Assembly (NCBI GenBank): GCA_963995505.1
Contig: OZ023198.1
Location: 434,001 to 498,000 of the forward strand
Origin: Hypericum androsaemum
Lineage: Eukaryota > Streptophyta > Magnoliopsida > Malpighiales > Hypericaceae
DNA length: 64,000 bases
Direction of reading: 5' to 3'
This document shows, in pieces, positions 21,716 to 34,135 of the stretch. A program made the position numbers and the translations under genes. Numbering within the stretch: the stretch's first letter is position 1; every line of letters begins with the position of its first letter. The notes under the pieces are model-generated. The model made no database searches and was not told the DNA's origin. It saw nothing but the letters and a program-made list of their open reading frames with translations.

Positions 21716-22671
21716 CGAGGGAGTAGGGATGACAATTAGACCCTTATCTTGAGGGTCTACTCTGATCCAGACTCGAAGGGTCCAAGATCCGTTGACTTTG
21801 ACCGGGTCTAGACCATGATCCTGTCCGGATCCTGATATTTTAAAAGGATAAGGGCATGGATATGGATCTATAGGATCCTGCCCTGATCCTACCTGAATTT
21901 TATAAATTAATATATATGTATATTAATTATTAGATATAATAGCAAATTCTCAATTTTTTGGTAGCTAAATATTCTTTACTAAAACGATAGTTCAAAATAG
22001 AGCAAGCACAAAAAAAAGAAGTGATACAATGACCCGATATTTACATCAATTACAAACAACCCCAGCCTCGATCAAAACGTTCCCTCAACCTCAAGAGGTG
22101 AAGAATAGGGACCTATAAATCCTTGTAGGTAATCAAGAAATTGAGTAACGATTGATTGTGAATGATTGAGTCATCCGTCCAAAGAATCCACTCTTGAGCA
22201 CGAAAGAAGACAGAATGCAGGATAAGCTCATTAATGCACCTCGCCTTATTAAAGATAATACTGTACGAAGCAACCACAAGATAATATTGTATGAAGCAGC
22301 CATAGGCCCCATGTAATAGCAGCTAAAATTACGAACCAAATTTTCAATTTTAACTTACCCAACTTCAACTTTTTTTGGATTTGTTTGTTTGGTTTCTTCG
22401 TATTGATTTGTTTAATGCATAAAAATATCCCAATGCTATTTAAAAACTATCAAAATATAATTTAATTTTTAAAAATTAAATATTTTAAAAAAAATTAGAC
22501 TCGCGGGCCGCCCTGATCCTGCCCAATTTTTTCAGACCCAGATCCTGCCCAAATCCTTATTTTTAAAGAGGATAAGGGTAAGGATCTGGATCCACCATTT
22601 AAAAAGAGGATAAGGATATGGATCCTATGGATCCTACCCGGATCCTGCCCATTGCCATCCCTACGAGGGAG
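21716..22671. mobile_element. Non-autonomous hAT element with 8-bp TSD
   Basis: A 940-base element (21724-22663) is flanked by perfect 8-base repeats CGAGGGAG (21716-21723, 22664-22671). The TIRs are TAGGGATGACAAT and the complement of TAGGGATGGCAAT, typical of plant hAT MITEs. Subterminal regions are dense in 'ggatcc', 'gatcctgccc' and 'ggataagg' words in both orientations, the usual transposase-binding motif clusters. No transposase frame is present. Confidence 0.92.
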
Positions 22672-23450
22672 ATGATCCAATTTTGGTCGCCTCCAATTGA
22701 AAAAGTCCTGAAGCGGGGATGGAGTGAATTATTAGGTCGACTCCGTTATTTTTTTAATTATTTAAACGTGAGAGTAATTTTAAATTTTAGTTTTAAAAAA
22801 ATGACACACGAACATTGTGTCTATATTCAAAATTATATCTGGTTCGAACATGAATTATTTGTATAGTAAATGACTATATCATTAACCCTATTTGTTCATG
22901 CAATGAACTAGATCCTCATTCATACTAATGCAAACTATTCGTGCATTCCTACAATGAACTAGATCCTCATTCATACAATGAACTGGATCCTTATTTAGAC
23001 CAAGAACATCCTTGCCATTTTATTAGATCTGGACCTTGGGTTTGAAATTGGTCAGTCGGAGCATGGCTTGGATGGTGACGGGCGGAATGAGATAGTTGGG
23101 GATGGTGATTCAAGGTTGAGATTGGACAGTGTGAGATGATCGACTGACGGATGATGACGAACCGGAGAAGCCGTTGATTTTTTTTAATTTTAAGAAGAGT
23201 ATAAAGGTCATTAAAAAAATTATGTTGACTATTGATATCGACGAGAGTTCAATATTTACAAACTTAAAGCACAAATTACAGGCTACTTATGTATACTTTT
23301 TCCGTTTAATGTATCAATTGCTATTTCCAGGCAATCGCGACCGTCCAAACACTTGACGCGGTTCCCCGAGAAAAAAGATCGAATGGCTGCAGTACCGATG
23401 AAAAGGAGAACATAATCTGCACCTATACGTCAGCGGTTCGTGGCAATACA
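22672..23450. other. Intergenic with a short tandem repeat
   Basis: Positions 22901-22994 hold three imperfect copies of 'caatgaactagatcctcatt'. The rest is AT-rich and is probably distal promoter sequence of the MYB-CC gene. Confidence 0.4.
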
Positions 23451-24779
23451 AACAAAACCAGTTACGTATTCTCCTCCTCACGGCTCACAGACAGAAGGGA
23501 GAGAGAGAGGGAGAGAGAGAGTTGCAATTATGAAAAGAAAATAAAAAATGGAAAAGCAATAATCTTTTTGGTTGCCAAATATTCCTCTCTCTCCAGCCCC
23601 AAAAGAATTGTCAAAAGGAAGAAACCCCTATTGGGTTCTTATCCAATTGTGGCCTTCAAGGTAATAAGATTGATTCCCCTTGCCCACTTGATTTTTTTGT
23701 TGTTTTTAATTTTCCGATGTTCTTAAAGATGTAATTTTTTGTGACCCTTTTGGTTGGTTGTGGTTGAATTGGTCATTATTGGATTAGAAAACAGGTTTCT
23801 GATCAAAGTTTAGGTTTTTATGTTGTGGGATGGTGGCCTTTAATTTATTGGTGATGGGGTTTAGTGATTTGGGTTCTGTTGCTTGTCCACTGGTTCAGCT
23901 GGAATCACATGAAGCTTGGTTCCTTCTCGTTGTGTGCTCGAGTAAATGTATTTGTTCATGTAGCTGTCTGTCTCTTTGACGTTGGATAATTCATGTTTGA
24001 TATATCTGGCCTTTGGTTGCGATTCGACATGCGTGATGGTTGCACTGCTTGTCGGTTTTGTGCATTCCGGGCTTCTGCTTCGAGGGTGTTAGCTTGCAGT
24101 AATGCACGAGAGCGTTTTGAGTTGCGTTTCTGCCATAATATATCTGGAATTCGTTGCTTTTAGCTTTTCAATTTTATGTTTGTGCCTGCTCTTCCTTGCA
24201 ATCAGATTGATCAACCTGAAAACGATTAGTCTAAAAATGCTAAGCGGATCTCAGTTCCACGAATATCGACATGCGTCAAAGCATGTTGTTAGTTCCTGAA
24301 TCCTGTACACACAATTTACTCAAAAAATTTAGCTGGCACTGTTTCTTTCGGGGATGTGTCTTACACTAGTGAGTTGTACCTTTTTTCTGAGATGCAATAC
24401 AACTTTTACCTTTCTAAAAAAAAAAACTAGTGAGTTGTACTACTCTAGAGTCTAGACTAGCTTCTGTTTCGGAGTCTCTTGTTTGTTCTGTGCATGTAAT
24501 TAAACATAAGTTTTTTCGGAGTCTCTTGCTTCAAACATGTACTGTAACTTCAATTATTCTTGGTGGTTTGACCAACATTCCTAGTTTTTACATGCATGAT
24601 TAAAATCTCTTTTATATCTGAGATTATGTTGGAAACTGGGAAGAAGTTGGTGAAGCATTTTGTTTCTGCTCACACTTGGAATCATTTTATATGTGAATAA
24701 ACTTGGCCACACGCCTTTTTGTTGGTTCAGGGATAAGGTGCAACCAGGTAGCTGATTAACTGGGGGCACTCGTGTGGCT
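23451..24779 (+). promoter_or_regulatory. 5' leader with long intron of the MYB-CC gene
   Basis: A GA-rich stretch at 23494-23521 and a CT-rich one near 23585 precede a likely leader exon ending CTTCAAG before a GTAATAAG donor at 23661. A pyrimidine-rich acceptor TTGGTTCAG ends at 24730 and the start codon follows at 24780. This implies a ~1.07-kb leader intron, a layout common in MYB-CC genes. The exon start is not determined. A 46-base retroposon lies inside the intron (24380-24425). Confidence 0.6.
24365..24440 (+). mobile_element. 46-bp micro-retroposon with 15-bp TSD
   Basis: Perfect 15-base direct repeats ACTAGTGAGTTGTAC (24365-24379 and 24426-24440) flank a 46-base insert that ends in a run of at least nine A residues. 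It looks like a very strongly 5'-truncated LINE or SINE insertion within the leader intron of the MYB-CC gene. Confidence 0.8.
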
Positions 24780-27065
24780 ATGTCTTCTTCTTTTCCGCTA
24801 CTCCCCACTTCAGTCGAGGGGAAGTATCCCAAATTGCCTGATTCCTTTCAGGCTACTTCAGATAGGGAACTTGTGAGAAATCCCATGACCCAACCAGGAT
24901 CACCTTTTGGTCCTAATAGTGGAACTGTTGGCCACTTGTTTTCTTCATCTTCTAGGATTTCCAATGAAGTGCATGCCTCGCCATTTTCATCCCAAGGCCA
25001 GCAGCCTCAAATTTCTCCATTCATTTCACAGATATCTAGAGACGGAGGGACTTTTCCGCCAACTCAATCTTCTCATTCAGAGTTCCAGTCTATCCCATTA
25101 ATTAATCAGTACGAGGGAACAAAAGATATGCCTTGGTCTGTGCCTGCTGATCCATTCCCAGACTTTGTTGATTTTCCTGAGCATGTTCCTGTCCAGCATG
25201 GTCGAGGGGAAAGCAGTTCAGATGTCATTGTTTCTGAGGACCAGACAAAAAGAACAGACTGGCAAGAATGGGCAGATGACTTGATTGCTGTTGATGATGA
25301 CCTGGAGCCAAACTGGAGCGAACTTCTTAATGAGGCTAACTTGGGAGATGTAAAACAAAAGGTTTGTTTTTGTGTCAATGCATGGCCTTAGCACTTTCTT
25401 GCAAAGTGAATCTCTGATGTAGTTGACATGTCTGGTAGATGACTTTGTCGTTTGCTTTCATTGCCTCTCTTCTCCATCTGGCCTGACAGAGTAGAAAGAG
25501 ATTGTTAAATTTAGTTGCTAATTTGTCTTTGTTCCCTGTATGTTAAAAAAATTCCTCATCAGGCATTGCAAGCCTCTTCTGAAATCCCAGTGCAACAACC
25601 TCAAGTGCATCAGCTTCAAATCCCATCTGTCGCAGATCCAGGTTTAGCTGCGACTCCACTTTCTTCTACAGCTGCAACTAAATCTCGGATGAGATGGACA
25701 CCAGAGCTGCATGAGGCTTTTGTGGAGGCGGTCAATAAGCTTGGTGGCAGTGAACGTATGTGATCTACTTCGTTGGGTTTTTACTGAATAAACGGGAGAT
25801 GCTTTCTTGCTGTACTAACAGAGATCATCTTCTGTAGGAGCTACCCCCAAGGGTGTCTTAAAGGTCATGAATGTTGAAGGCTTGACAATTTATCACGTTA
25901 AAAGTCACTTGCAGGTTTTTGTCCCAATTTCTTTGCATTTCCTTTTTTTGTTTCCTACTACTAAGGTATTGATCAATCATATATAATTTGAATTGCAGAA
26001 GTACCGAACCGCCAGATTTAAACCTGAACCTTCAGAAGGTAATGTTGCCTGCTTTTCTGTTTCTGCTATCTTGTACGTTGGCTGTTGGCTCTCGACTCCT
26101 CTGATACTACAAAAATACCGAAAATGAAAGAAAGGAATGCATACTCTCACAGTTATTGAGTAATAAGTTTTCTGGGGATACTGTGATTCCTTCTGACATT
26201 GACAACCATTTCCTCTGCGTATGGCTACTGTCTCTGAATAGGCAAGATCTTGTATTGTGTTGACTATTTTCAGGATCGTCCGACAGGAAATCGAGTCCCA
26301 TTGACGACATGAAATCTTTAGATCTGAAAACGTAAGTCACGCAAACTAAACTGTTGCAAAAGTAGTTTCCACTTCTTATAACATAGCCGGTTATGTTTGG
26401 TACCTGATCTCTTTCTTAACACTGAATTAAAATCAGGAGTGTCAGCATCACTGAAGCATTGCGCTTGCAGATGGAAGTTCAGAAGCGTCTTCACGAACAA
26501 CTTGAGGTTTGTATACTCTATTTCAGAACCTAATTCTGTTTTTCTCGGTCCATCCACAAACAATGCTTCACAAAATTATTGCCCCGGGTTGCCACATTCC
26601 TTTCTTTGCCCGAATGTGTCGTGTAGTCATGACAAGATTCGGTGCATTGCTTCTTTGATCATTCTATATGTTGCTGGATCCATCTCGTCCTTTTGATGCA
26701 GCGGGTTTCTTGTTCAACAGATACAGAGAAATTTGCAGCTTAGGATCGAGGAACAAGGAAGGTATCTTCAAACGATGTTTGAGAAACAAAAGCAGATGGA
26801 GGAAGATAAATCAAAGGCTCCTTCCACCTCCTCCCAGGATAACCCTTCCCCCGCTGAGTCGAACTTAGTGCAGCAGCCCTTGGCGGAGAACAAGTTAGAT
26901 TCTTCAGGAGCAGCACCCGCTGCTAAGATCGGAGTTGAAGCGAATAATGCCAGTGCTTTGTTGGAAGAAAGCACCCCGGGAGCCGGGAACAGCATTATTG
27001 AGGATCAAGTCCCAACTGTTGGTGAATCCAGTCCTGTACGGGCGAAACGGCCTCGATCAGATTAA
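24780..27065 (+). CDS. PHL1: MYB-CC transcription factor, PHR1/PHL1 type
   Basis: GARP/MYB-CC factor of the PHR1/PHL1 group, which binds the P1BS element of phosphate-starvation genes as a dimer and is restrained by SPX proteins when phosphate is ample. Inferred exons: 24780-25361, 25563-25755, 25838-25914, 25999-26038, 26274-26331, 26437-26506, 26721-27065, giving 454 residues. The MYB domain starts at [16 protein letters not shown] (about residue 236) and runs through SHLQKYR, split by an intron as in homologues. The coiled coil (about 321-365) contains [18 protein letters not shown] and [12 protein letters not shown]. The N-terminus [20 protein letters not shown] matches PHL1 proteins. The tail ends RAKRPRSD. 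A 66-base copy of the exon 6/intron 6 junction lies inverted at 28429-28494. Whether it is PHR1 or PHL1 sensu stricto cannot be settled here. Confidence 0.93.
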
Positions 27066-27600
27066 ACATCCGTCTTGCGGCCTTGATCGTGGTTAGGCGG
27101 AACGATTAATCCGAACTGGAGCGTTTTCTTGTGGGGGGGAATGCTTCTAATGTTATATCATCATCATCATCATCATCCATCTGATTGTAGGAAATTCAAA
27201 GTCTAAGCTGAATTCCAAAATGGCACTCTCTTGACTAATGACCATTTCCAAATGTAGGTTTGGCTTTGCGTTTTATTTATTAGGACTATAGGCCCTTTAG
27301 TGCCAGAAGGATTTATTTTTTTCGTAAATAAATACCAGTCTGACTTAACTGTACAATTTATGGAAATAATGTTCGGAAGTAATCTGATTATCCTTCCTTC
27401 TTCATTTCGGTGCTGGCGGGCCATGTCAGTTCCGTCTGGTGCGGAGTGTCCGACTCGTTAATCGTATGTGGTTGAAACTTAAGTAATCAATTGTTCAATT
27501 CTAAATCACATGATCATGTGTGTCGAAGGAGCATAATTAAAGCTGATTCAAATACGATTCGAGTTTAAACGGATTCACCTAAATTCATATTTGAATTTCT
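27066..27600. other. 3' flank of the MYB-CC gene
   Basis: Probable 3' UTR with a short (CAT)n/(ATC)n run near 27155-27180, then AT-rich DNA up to the LINE poly(T) at 27611. No gene was seen. Confidence 0.45.
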
Positions 27601-27607
27601 CTTTGGA

Positions 27608-28428
27608 CGAATTTTTTTTTTGGAAAGGGTGGGGTCAAGCCCCTATATAAATACGAAAAGTGAAACGGAATACAACGCACACAACAAGCAGTCCATAAAC
27701 AGTCTACCTAACTAGAGGGCAAAGGTACCTCATCGGCCTCAGGAAAGGGATCCCCTCTTTCAAGGTTGCGGTCGCCGGCCTCAGTAAAACTCTCTCGCGG
27801 TAAAAACTTCTCACGGTAAAAACCCAGTGGGAAAACCATAGTAGGGAAAGAGCACTTTGGCAAGGTCAGGATGACCAGCCTTGACGTTAAAATCGCCAGA
27901 TCTGATCCTCGAACATCATCACCGGCCATACGAGTACAACGAGGGAGGCTAACTCCCCTCAAATCCTCAAGATACTCCTCAAGACAACACGCTAAGGGTA
28001 CATCAGAGGCTACATAATCGTAAGCAATCTCCAGAGCATGCTTGGAGAGAGCATCTGCCACACAGTTGCCCTCACGCCAGGTGTGCTGGATAGCAATCTC
28101 CCAGCTCTTCGTCAATAGCTCATGTGCTCTCGAAATCAAAGTCGCCAGAGGGTGGGTACGGTCCACGCCTCGAGTCACACATAGGATAGTCAGGGTCCAA
28201 CTCCACTTGGACCCTCCGGAGCCCCCTATCCCACGAGAGCTCGAGTTCGAGGACTAGAGCCCAAAGTTCCGCAGCCAGGGAAGTGCAGCTCCCAATGCCC
28301 TTAGCGAACTCACAGATCCAATAGCCTCCCAAGTCGCGGATAACACCGCCAGTCCCGACAGGACCCGGGTTGCCTGCCGAAGCTCCGTCTGTATAGCATG
28401 GGCCACAGGCCTTAACTTGCATATTGTC
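27608..28428 (-). pseudogene. 5'-truncated LINE: RNase H domain and 3' end
   Basis: Minus-strand LINE remnant. Its 3' end is marked by a poly(T) on the plus strand (27611-27620). The coding part is an RNase H domain with YTDGASAGNPG (first catalytic Asp), a Glu in SLAAELWAL, and REGNCVADALSK with the final Asp. The frame shifts near 28165-28195, so the domain is not translatable in one piece. No reverse transcriptase lies upstream: the copy is truncated. At its 5' end it is fused to 66 bases copied from the neighbouring MYB-CC gene. The 3' portion (about 27640-27840) is related to 54308-54545. No clear TSD was found. Confidence 0.82.
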
Positions 28429-28494
28429 AAAAACAGAATGAGGTTCTGAAATAGAGTATACAAACCTCAAGTTGTTCGTGAAGACGCTTCTGAA
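28429..28494 (-). repeat. Inverted 66-bp copy of MYB-CC exon 6/intron 6
   Basis: Read on the minus strand, these 66 bases match 26478-26543 with one difference (A to C). They cover the last 29 bases of exon 6, its GT donor and the start of intron 6. The copy abuts the 5' end of the LINE fragment. Because intron sequence is included, the source was DNA or unspliced RNA. Confidence 0.93.
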
Positions 28495-28694
28495 TCATAT
28501 AAGATAATCTTCGTCGCCCCTCCCACAACCACAACATAGTAAAAGTAAAGTTTTTCTAATATTATTTTTGTTTTTATCACAATTGATAACAATTTCCAAC
28601 TTCCAACAACCGGACCGCAAACCGGCAAAATAAAACCTAGAAATCCCCTCAGAGAAGCTCCCTCCAGAAGAAGAAGAACACACACAAAAAAAAA

Positions 28695-31600
28695 ATGTTG
28701 TTCCAGGTGGGAGGGCAGGGAAGTCGGCCGACCTTCTTCGAGATGGCGGCGGCCCAGCAGTTGCCGTCCAGCCTCCGCGCCGCACTCGCCTATTCACTCG
28801 GCGTCAGCTTCCAGACTCTCTCTTCTCTTGTCTTGTTCGTGTTCTTCCTTTGTTGTTGGGGTTTTAATGGTGGTTGTTTTATTTGGGGGCAGGTGTTGGC
28901 ACTAAGAAGGCCCTTCCTTCACAAAATCCTCGACTACGAGGACGAGTGCTTCGCCTTCCTCATGCTTGTTCTCGAATCTCATAGCCTCCGCACCACCGGT
29001 CAGTCCGTTCACCACCACACCCCCCATTATGCTTTTTCGTTAATCCGATGATTGCGAAACAAATGGAGCCTAATTCGAAAGATTGTATTATATGATAACA
29101 CTATAATGCTTTTGGTTTAGAAACGTGATGGTTCTTCTGCTATAATGAGATATGCTTTGTCTTCAGATGCGTCCTTCTCGGAGTCTTTGTATGGATTGAG
29201 GAGGAGAACTGTGAATGTGCGAGTGAAGAAGGAGAAGAAGGAAGATGTCCGTACCAAAGCAGGGGAGACTGTAGAGTATTCTAGCTTGCAAAGGCGCCAG
29301 AGAGCGCTCTCCGTCGTATTTCTGGTACCACGATTTTCGTGAGACGTTATCATTTACCTAATTGTCCCTCCAATAACAGTGACTTCAGTTCAGACGACCA
29401 TTAACCAACTTACCTCGCTTTTCCAATAAATAGGAACTTTACAGTAAGTTAGATGCCATAGCTGCCAGATGAAATGTGGATGTTGTTTGAGCAGGTTGTG
29501 CTGCCTTATGTGAAGTCAAAATTGCATTCAGTATACAATAAAGAAAGGGAAGCGAGGCTTCAGGCTAGTTTATGGGGAGACGGTTTTGACACTTTTGAAA
29601 ATCCTACTTATTCTGGTCCTCCCGTGTCTCCCATGTCAAGGGGACCTTCGGAGCTTCAAGAAACAATAAGAGCACGCTTAGCAAAGAGAATGCAAAAAAT
29701 TGTATTTGCTTGCTACCCTTGGTTACATGCCAGCGCAGAAGGTACATACATGCCTTAGGTTGACATTCATCATTGGGGGATTTCGTTTATTTGTATGTCC
29801 ATGTAACAATATAAACGGGCATCATAACAATCAAGTACATACGTTGCATACTCATTCGTTGTCTCCTGAAGCTACAGTTCATCAAGTTGCTAGCATGTTT
29901 TCTTTCCATATGCATAGCTCTTTGATTTTTTTTTCCTGCTGTAAATGTTGCATATAAAGTCGAGGAAACTACTGCAAAGTAATTGCAATGCTTGATTTGA
30001 AATGCTTTGTGTTCCACAAAAGCACACAATTTTACCTGGACTTCTTTCATGCAGGAGTGTCATTTACTTTTCAGCTTTTATATTTGCTGGATGCCACTGG
30101 GTTCTACTCCTTAGGACTCCATGTACTTGGGATCCATGTTTGTCGAGCTACAGGGCAAGAGCTGGTAAAAAGATTAGATCAAAAATTTCAATTTGCACTT
30201 CCTCAGACTTTGAATGTACCACATCCCGAGAACTTTATTGTCACTCCTACTACTATGCACCAGCCTCCTAGCCCGTTTTATATTCTTTTGGAATTTAAGA
30301 CATTCCAGGCTGGACAATAATGACATATCTCATTATGCCATTTCCTTCCTGTAAGCTAGATGGATACTTCATCAAGAATTTCAAAGATAAGGAGTCGAGA
30401 ACGTGAGAGATTGCGAGGACCTCCATGGCTAAAGGTCTGTTAGATGTGTATTGTTAAAATTATGACCAGTCAGGCATTTTGCTCTGTACAGAAGATGTTA
30501 CCTTTACTGCTGATTTCAGGCATTACAAGGTGGAATGCTGAGGTCTCTATATGCAGTGCTTGACTATGCCCAAACTGGCTTGATTGCGTCCGTCTTCTTC
30601 TTTAAAGTGAGTGCGAATGATTTTTTATATACCACGTCATCAACTGAAGGTTATCACATGCATATGCCTTCAGTGTCGAGAAATTTAATCTGTTACTCTT
30701 CTTGGCTTAATGGGAATGGAAAAAATGAGATCATACTTCTGTTGCAAACTTCTGATGCATGCTTGTTTTATTTGATTCATCCTTTTCTTGGATCTCTTTG
30801 ATCTCCAACTTGATCCCTTGAGAGCTAATGACTCTGTACTTTCCATAAGAATTTATCAAAGTATTCTACTCCATATCGACTCCTTGTGGATATCATCCAA
30901 GCTTCTGCGAAAATTCCTCAATTTTTATATGACATGTAAATTATAGATGATGGAATGGTGGTACCAGTCTGCTGAGGAGAGAATGTCAGCTCCAACTGTT
31001 TACCCCCCACCGCCACCCCCACCTCCCCCAAAGGTAAAAAGATTCTTCCAAGCTCTTATAAAGTATGATGTTTCGGTCGATGACATTGTTTTTGATAGCT
31101 TCTCTTGATAACAATTTTTGTAAACTGCTGAACGTTGCATGTGAGCTTTAGTGATCCTTGTGGCACCTAGTTATTCTCTATGCGCCTCTTTAACAATCAC
31201 AGAACAGCTGGTTGTATAAATTATTCAACATACTGTTAAGTATGAATTGCAAAAAAAAAAAGATCATGTTTTCTCTCGGATTAAGCAGGTGGAAAAAGAA
31301 GGGATACAACTGCCTGCTGATAGAACAATCTGCCCATTGTGCTCGCAGAAGCGTGCAAACCCTTCCGTGGTTACCGTGTCAGGGTTTGTCTTCTGTTACA
31401 CCTGCATATTCAAATATGTATCTCAGGTAGTCTTCTCGACTTCAGTTTTTGTAGCATCTCAATTCTTTTGTTCTTGAAGCTGTGTTTCTTGACCGGAAAA
31501 ATTGCACATGGCTGTGAAAGGAACCTGATTTTGATCCAAGAATGTAGTTCTCTGGGAAACATTTCGAGTTATTTATTTTTCCATATTCTATCTTGACCAT

Positions 31601-31792
31601 CTCGGAATCATTTCTTTCACGGAATCGTCGAATCACGTCGCTTTTCTTGGCTTTCCCTGACCATCTCAGAGTTGCTGCAATCTCCTGAAATCATTTTTAT
31701 GTTTCATGACCTTTCTGCAGTACAACAGATGTCCTGTAACGTTAATGCCCGCAACCGTGGAGGATATAAGGAGGCTGTTTCATGATGTCTAG
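28695..31792 (+). CDS. PEX12: Peroxisome biogenesis protein 12 (PEX12)
   Basis: RING-type peroxin in the peroxisomal membrane. With PEX2 and PEX10 it forms the ubiquitin ligase that recycles the import receptor PEX5. Inferred exons: 28695-28802, 28893-28998, 29167-29324, 29495-29741, 30055-30164, 30360-30434, 30520-30606, 30947-31033, 31289-31426, 31721-31792, giving 395 residues, close to the plant family length. The N-terminus MLFQVGGQGSRPTFFEMAAA is diagnostic. Membrane-domain landmarks are QLLYLLDATGFYSLGLH and RERERLRGPPWLK. A polyproline run of nine precedes the RING, whose Cys ligands are in CPLC, FCYTC and RCPV. As in other PEX12 proteins the RING has fewer zinc ligands than the classical type. 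All introns are GT-AG and phases match. Confidence 0.96.
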
Positions 31793-32224
31793 AGACCTCG
31801 GAGTGCTTAGAACAACGATCTGCTCCGTCAAGGGGCACCTACTTAAGAACAACAGGCGGCCACAAAATTCATGTTTCTAACCAAAAGAGAAGTATTTAGT
31901 TCTATACCTCTTGTTGTACATTAATAATCATTATAGGACAAATTCAGTCCTGTAGTTGCTGCCACGATGTTTTAGGTTGGTTATCAATTTCCTCTTAAAT
32001 AATACTTCAAAAAATAAAACTATTATATGAAAAATTATCGTGAAATCTTAATCACGATTGTAACTTCTCTGTCATATTTCGTTGTTGGAGGAGTGGCCGG
32101 GTAGGATAAGGGTTCGTAGGATTCAAACTCAGACTTTAGAATTCGAGGTAAGATCTAACTGTCTTTTTTCATTGCGGGTATCATATAAAATTTTAGAGTT
32201 TATGAAAAAAATTATATTTATATT
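31793..32224. other. 3' flank of PEX12
   Basis: 3' UTR and AT-rich flank; nothing else recognised. Confidence 0.4.
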
Positions 32225-32432
32225 TAACCTTTATAGATCTGACTAGGGTCTGTCAGAATAGCGTTTCATTTATGGGTAGGGTAGAGGTCTGGATCTATAT
32301 AGACTCTATCCATATTATAATTTTAAAGGTTGACCCGTATCTTTACCCTACTTTAAACTCAATAGACTCTAGACACGTAAGGTAGGATAAGAACATGATT
32401 TTTACAAGGTCTAAGTATTTTTGCCATCCCTG
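32225..32432. repeat. Truncated hAT-like MITE
   Basis: Rich in 'agggtct', 'tagggtag' and 'accctac' words like the 36872-37527 element. It ends at 32432 with the same right terminus type TTTTTGCCATCCCTGA. The left end and TSD are not visible. Confidence 0.5.
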
Positions 32433-32622
32433 AGGGCAAGTTGGGTATTTTCAAGTACCGTATAATTTTTTTCAAACTCCATGGAAGACAAATAGTATTT
32501 GGAACAATAAGGACCACATTAGTAATTTGAACATACCTAAGAGATCGGAGGACGATTTGTCTTAATATGTTCGATATTTAAAAGGACATCTTCAGATGAG
32601 ATTTTATTTGAGGAGTCGAGCT

Positions 32623-34061
32623 ACTAAGACCTGCAGAGTTTTGAGATTTTATTCCCTATAGCCGGAATCGTCTATTTTTCCGGCAAACTCTCCACCTGAA
32701 ATGTCTAAAATGCCCCTAGGCATCTTCCTCCTCCTCTCTCACATCTTCCTCCTTCGTCCCCTCCTCTCTCTCCCCTCATCTTCAAACCTTCTTCGTCTTC
32801 AACCTCCTTCCCCTCATCTTCAAACCTTCTTCGTCTTCGTCTTCGTCTTCAACCTCCCTCATCTTCAATCCTTTAAACCTGTGGTAAAAAATACCATAAT
32901 TCCATCTTTGTGAATATTTTTTCAAAAACACCATCTCCTTCCTCCTACTGCCCTCCTCTCCTTCTCTCTCTCACCAAAATAATCAAAACTTCCTTCCTCT
33001 CTCTCTCTCCAACCACACCAACTTGCAAAATCAATTCCACGGTCCACCTTCCATCCCAAACTGCAAGCTTCCAGAAACTTGAATTTTTATTATTCTGAAA
33101 GAACAAAAAGAGGAGGCCATAGATCCCAATCTAAAATTTAAATTATCCAAATTCAAACTCCATCCACAGATTTCTCATGTCTTAATTTAATCATCATTAT
33201 TCGAAAAGAAATTAGATTGTGCAAGTTCATCTATGGATATCCGACGAATCCAAAGCAGCCGCGTCGCCGAAATCGAAAGCCAAGACTTTCAGGCAAGAAG
33301 GGAGTAAGCGATGAACCCCAACAACTCTGCCGACTTCCTACCCGGAGCAAATCTCTTCAAACCTCTGATCCCGGGAGCTGGCGGCGCATAACCGTCAATC
33401 CTTGAGAGACCGCCGTTCTCCTTGAATGCTATGAAGGCCTGGGTGCTTGCCATTCTGGTTCCGGTGAGGTTGATCCGGCCGAACTCGGGAGTGGGACCTA
33501 CAGGGAAGGAGAAGAAAGACAACATGATCGATGGCTGATGTTGCAGCGACGGTGTGGGGGGCGGCGGGCTGGGCGGGTCAGATTGCACATACACATCTCA
33601 TAACCCCCCATTCAATTTAGGGAAAACCCCAAGAAATCTCAGCCCGACGGCTGATCTATTTTTATTTTGGATTTGAAGTTGGTGTTCTTGCTAGTTTTTG
33701 TGTGTTTAATTTGTTTTCTAAGGAATGAGGGAGGTTGAAGACGAAGAAGGTTTGAAGATGAGGGCAGAGAGAGGAGGGGACGAAGGAGGAAGATGCCTAG
33801 GGGCATTTTAGACATTTCAGGTGGGGAGTTCGCCGGAAATATAGACGATTCCGGCTACAGAGACCCGAGTGTATAATAATAACCAGACTACAGGGGCTCA
33901 GTAATTAGTAGAAAAACTACAGGGTCCTCAGAGTCTATTTTACTATACCCTGGGGTCTTGAGAGTAATTATCTCTTTCTTTTTAGATATGGCGAAATGAA
34001 ATGGTTGCATTGAGGTTTGGAAAATTCAGGCTAGAATTCTCAAAACTCTGCAGGTCTTAGT
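32623..34061. mobile_element. Foldback composite element
   Basis: Outer inverted repeats ACTAAGACCTGCAGAGTTTT (32623-32646 and, inverted, 34039-34061) enclose a second, longer inverted pair. About 32658-32830 matches the complement of about 33720-33858, with shared text 'agccggaatcgtctat' and 'gcccctaggcatcttcctcc'. The right side carries ~180 extra bases between the two pairs, including a MULE-like end 'gagataattactctcaagac' on the minus strand. The stem contains CT/TTC-rich low-complexity DNA. The interior (33200-33600) is GC-richer and has a 101-codon minus-strand frame, possibly a captured gene fragment I cannot name. No exact TSD was established. Confidence 0.6.
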
Positions 34062-34135
34062 TAAGCTGTTGATTATGTTAAATAGAAAAGTCAATTAACT
34101 AGATTCATGGATTTGCGCTTTTGTACGAGTTTAAC

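Noticed and set aside
27608..28494. A perfect LINE target-site duplication around the LINE fragment
   Set aside because: The sequences before the poly(T) and after the filler share only short AT words; no convincing direct repeat was found.
32701..33098. A secreted or proline/serine-rich small protein on the plus strand
   Set aside because: The frame lies in CT-rich low-complexity DNA of the inverted-repeat stem of a foldback element.
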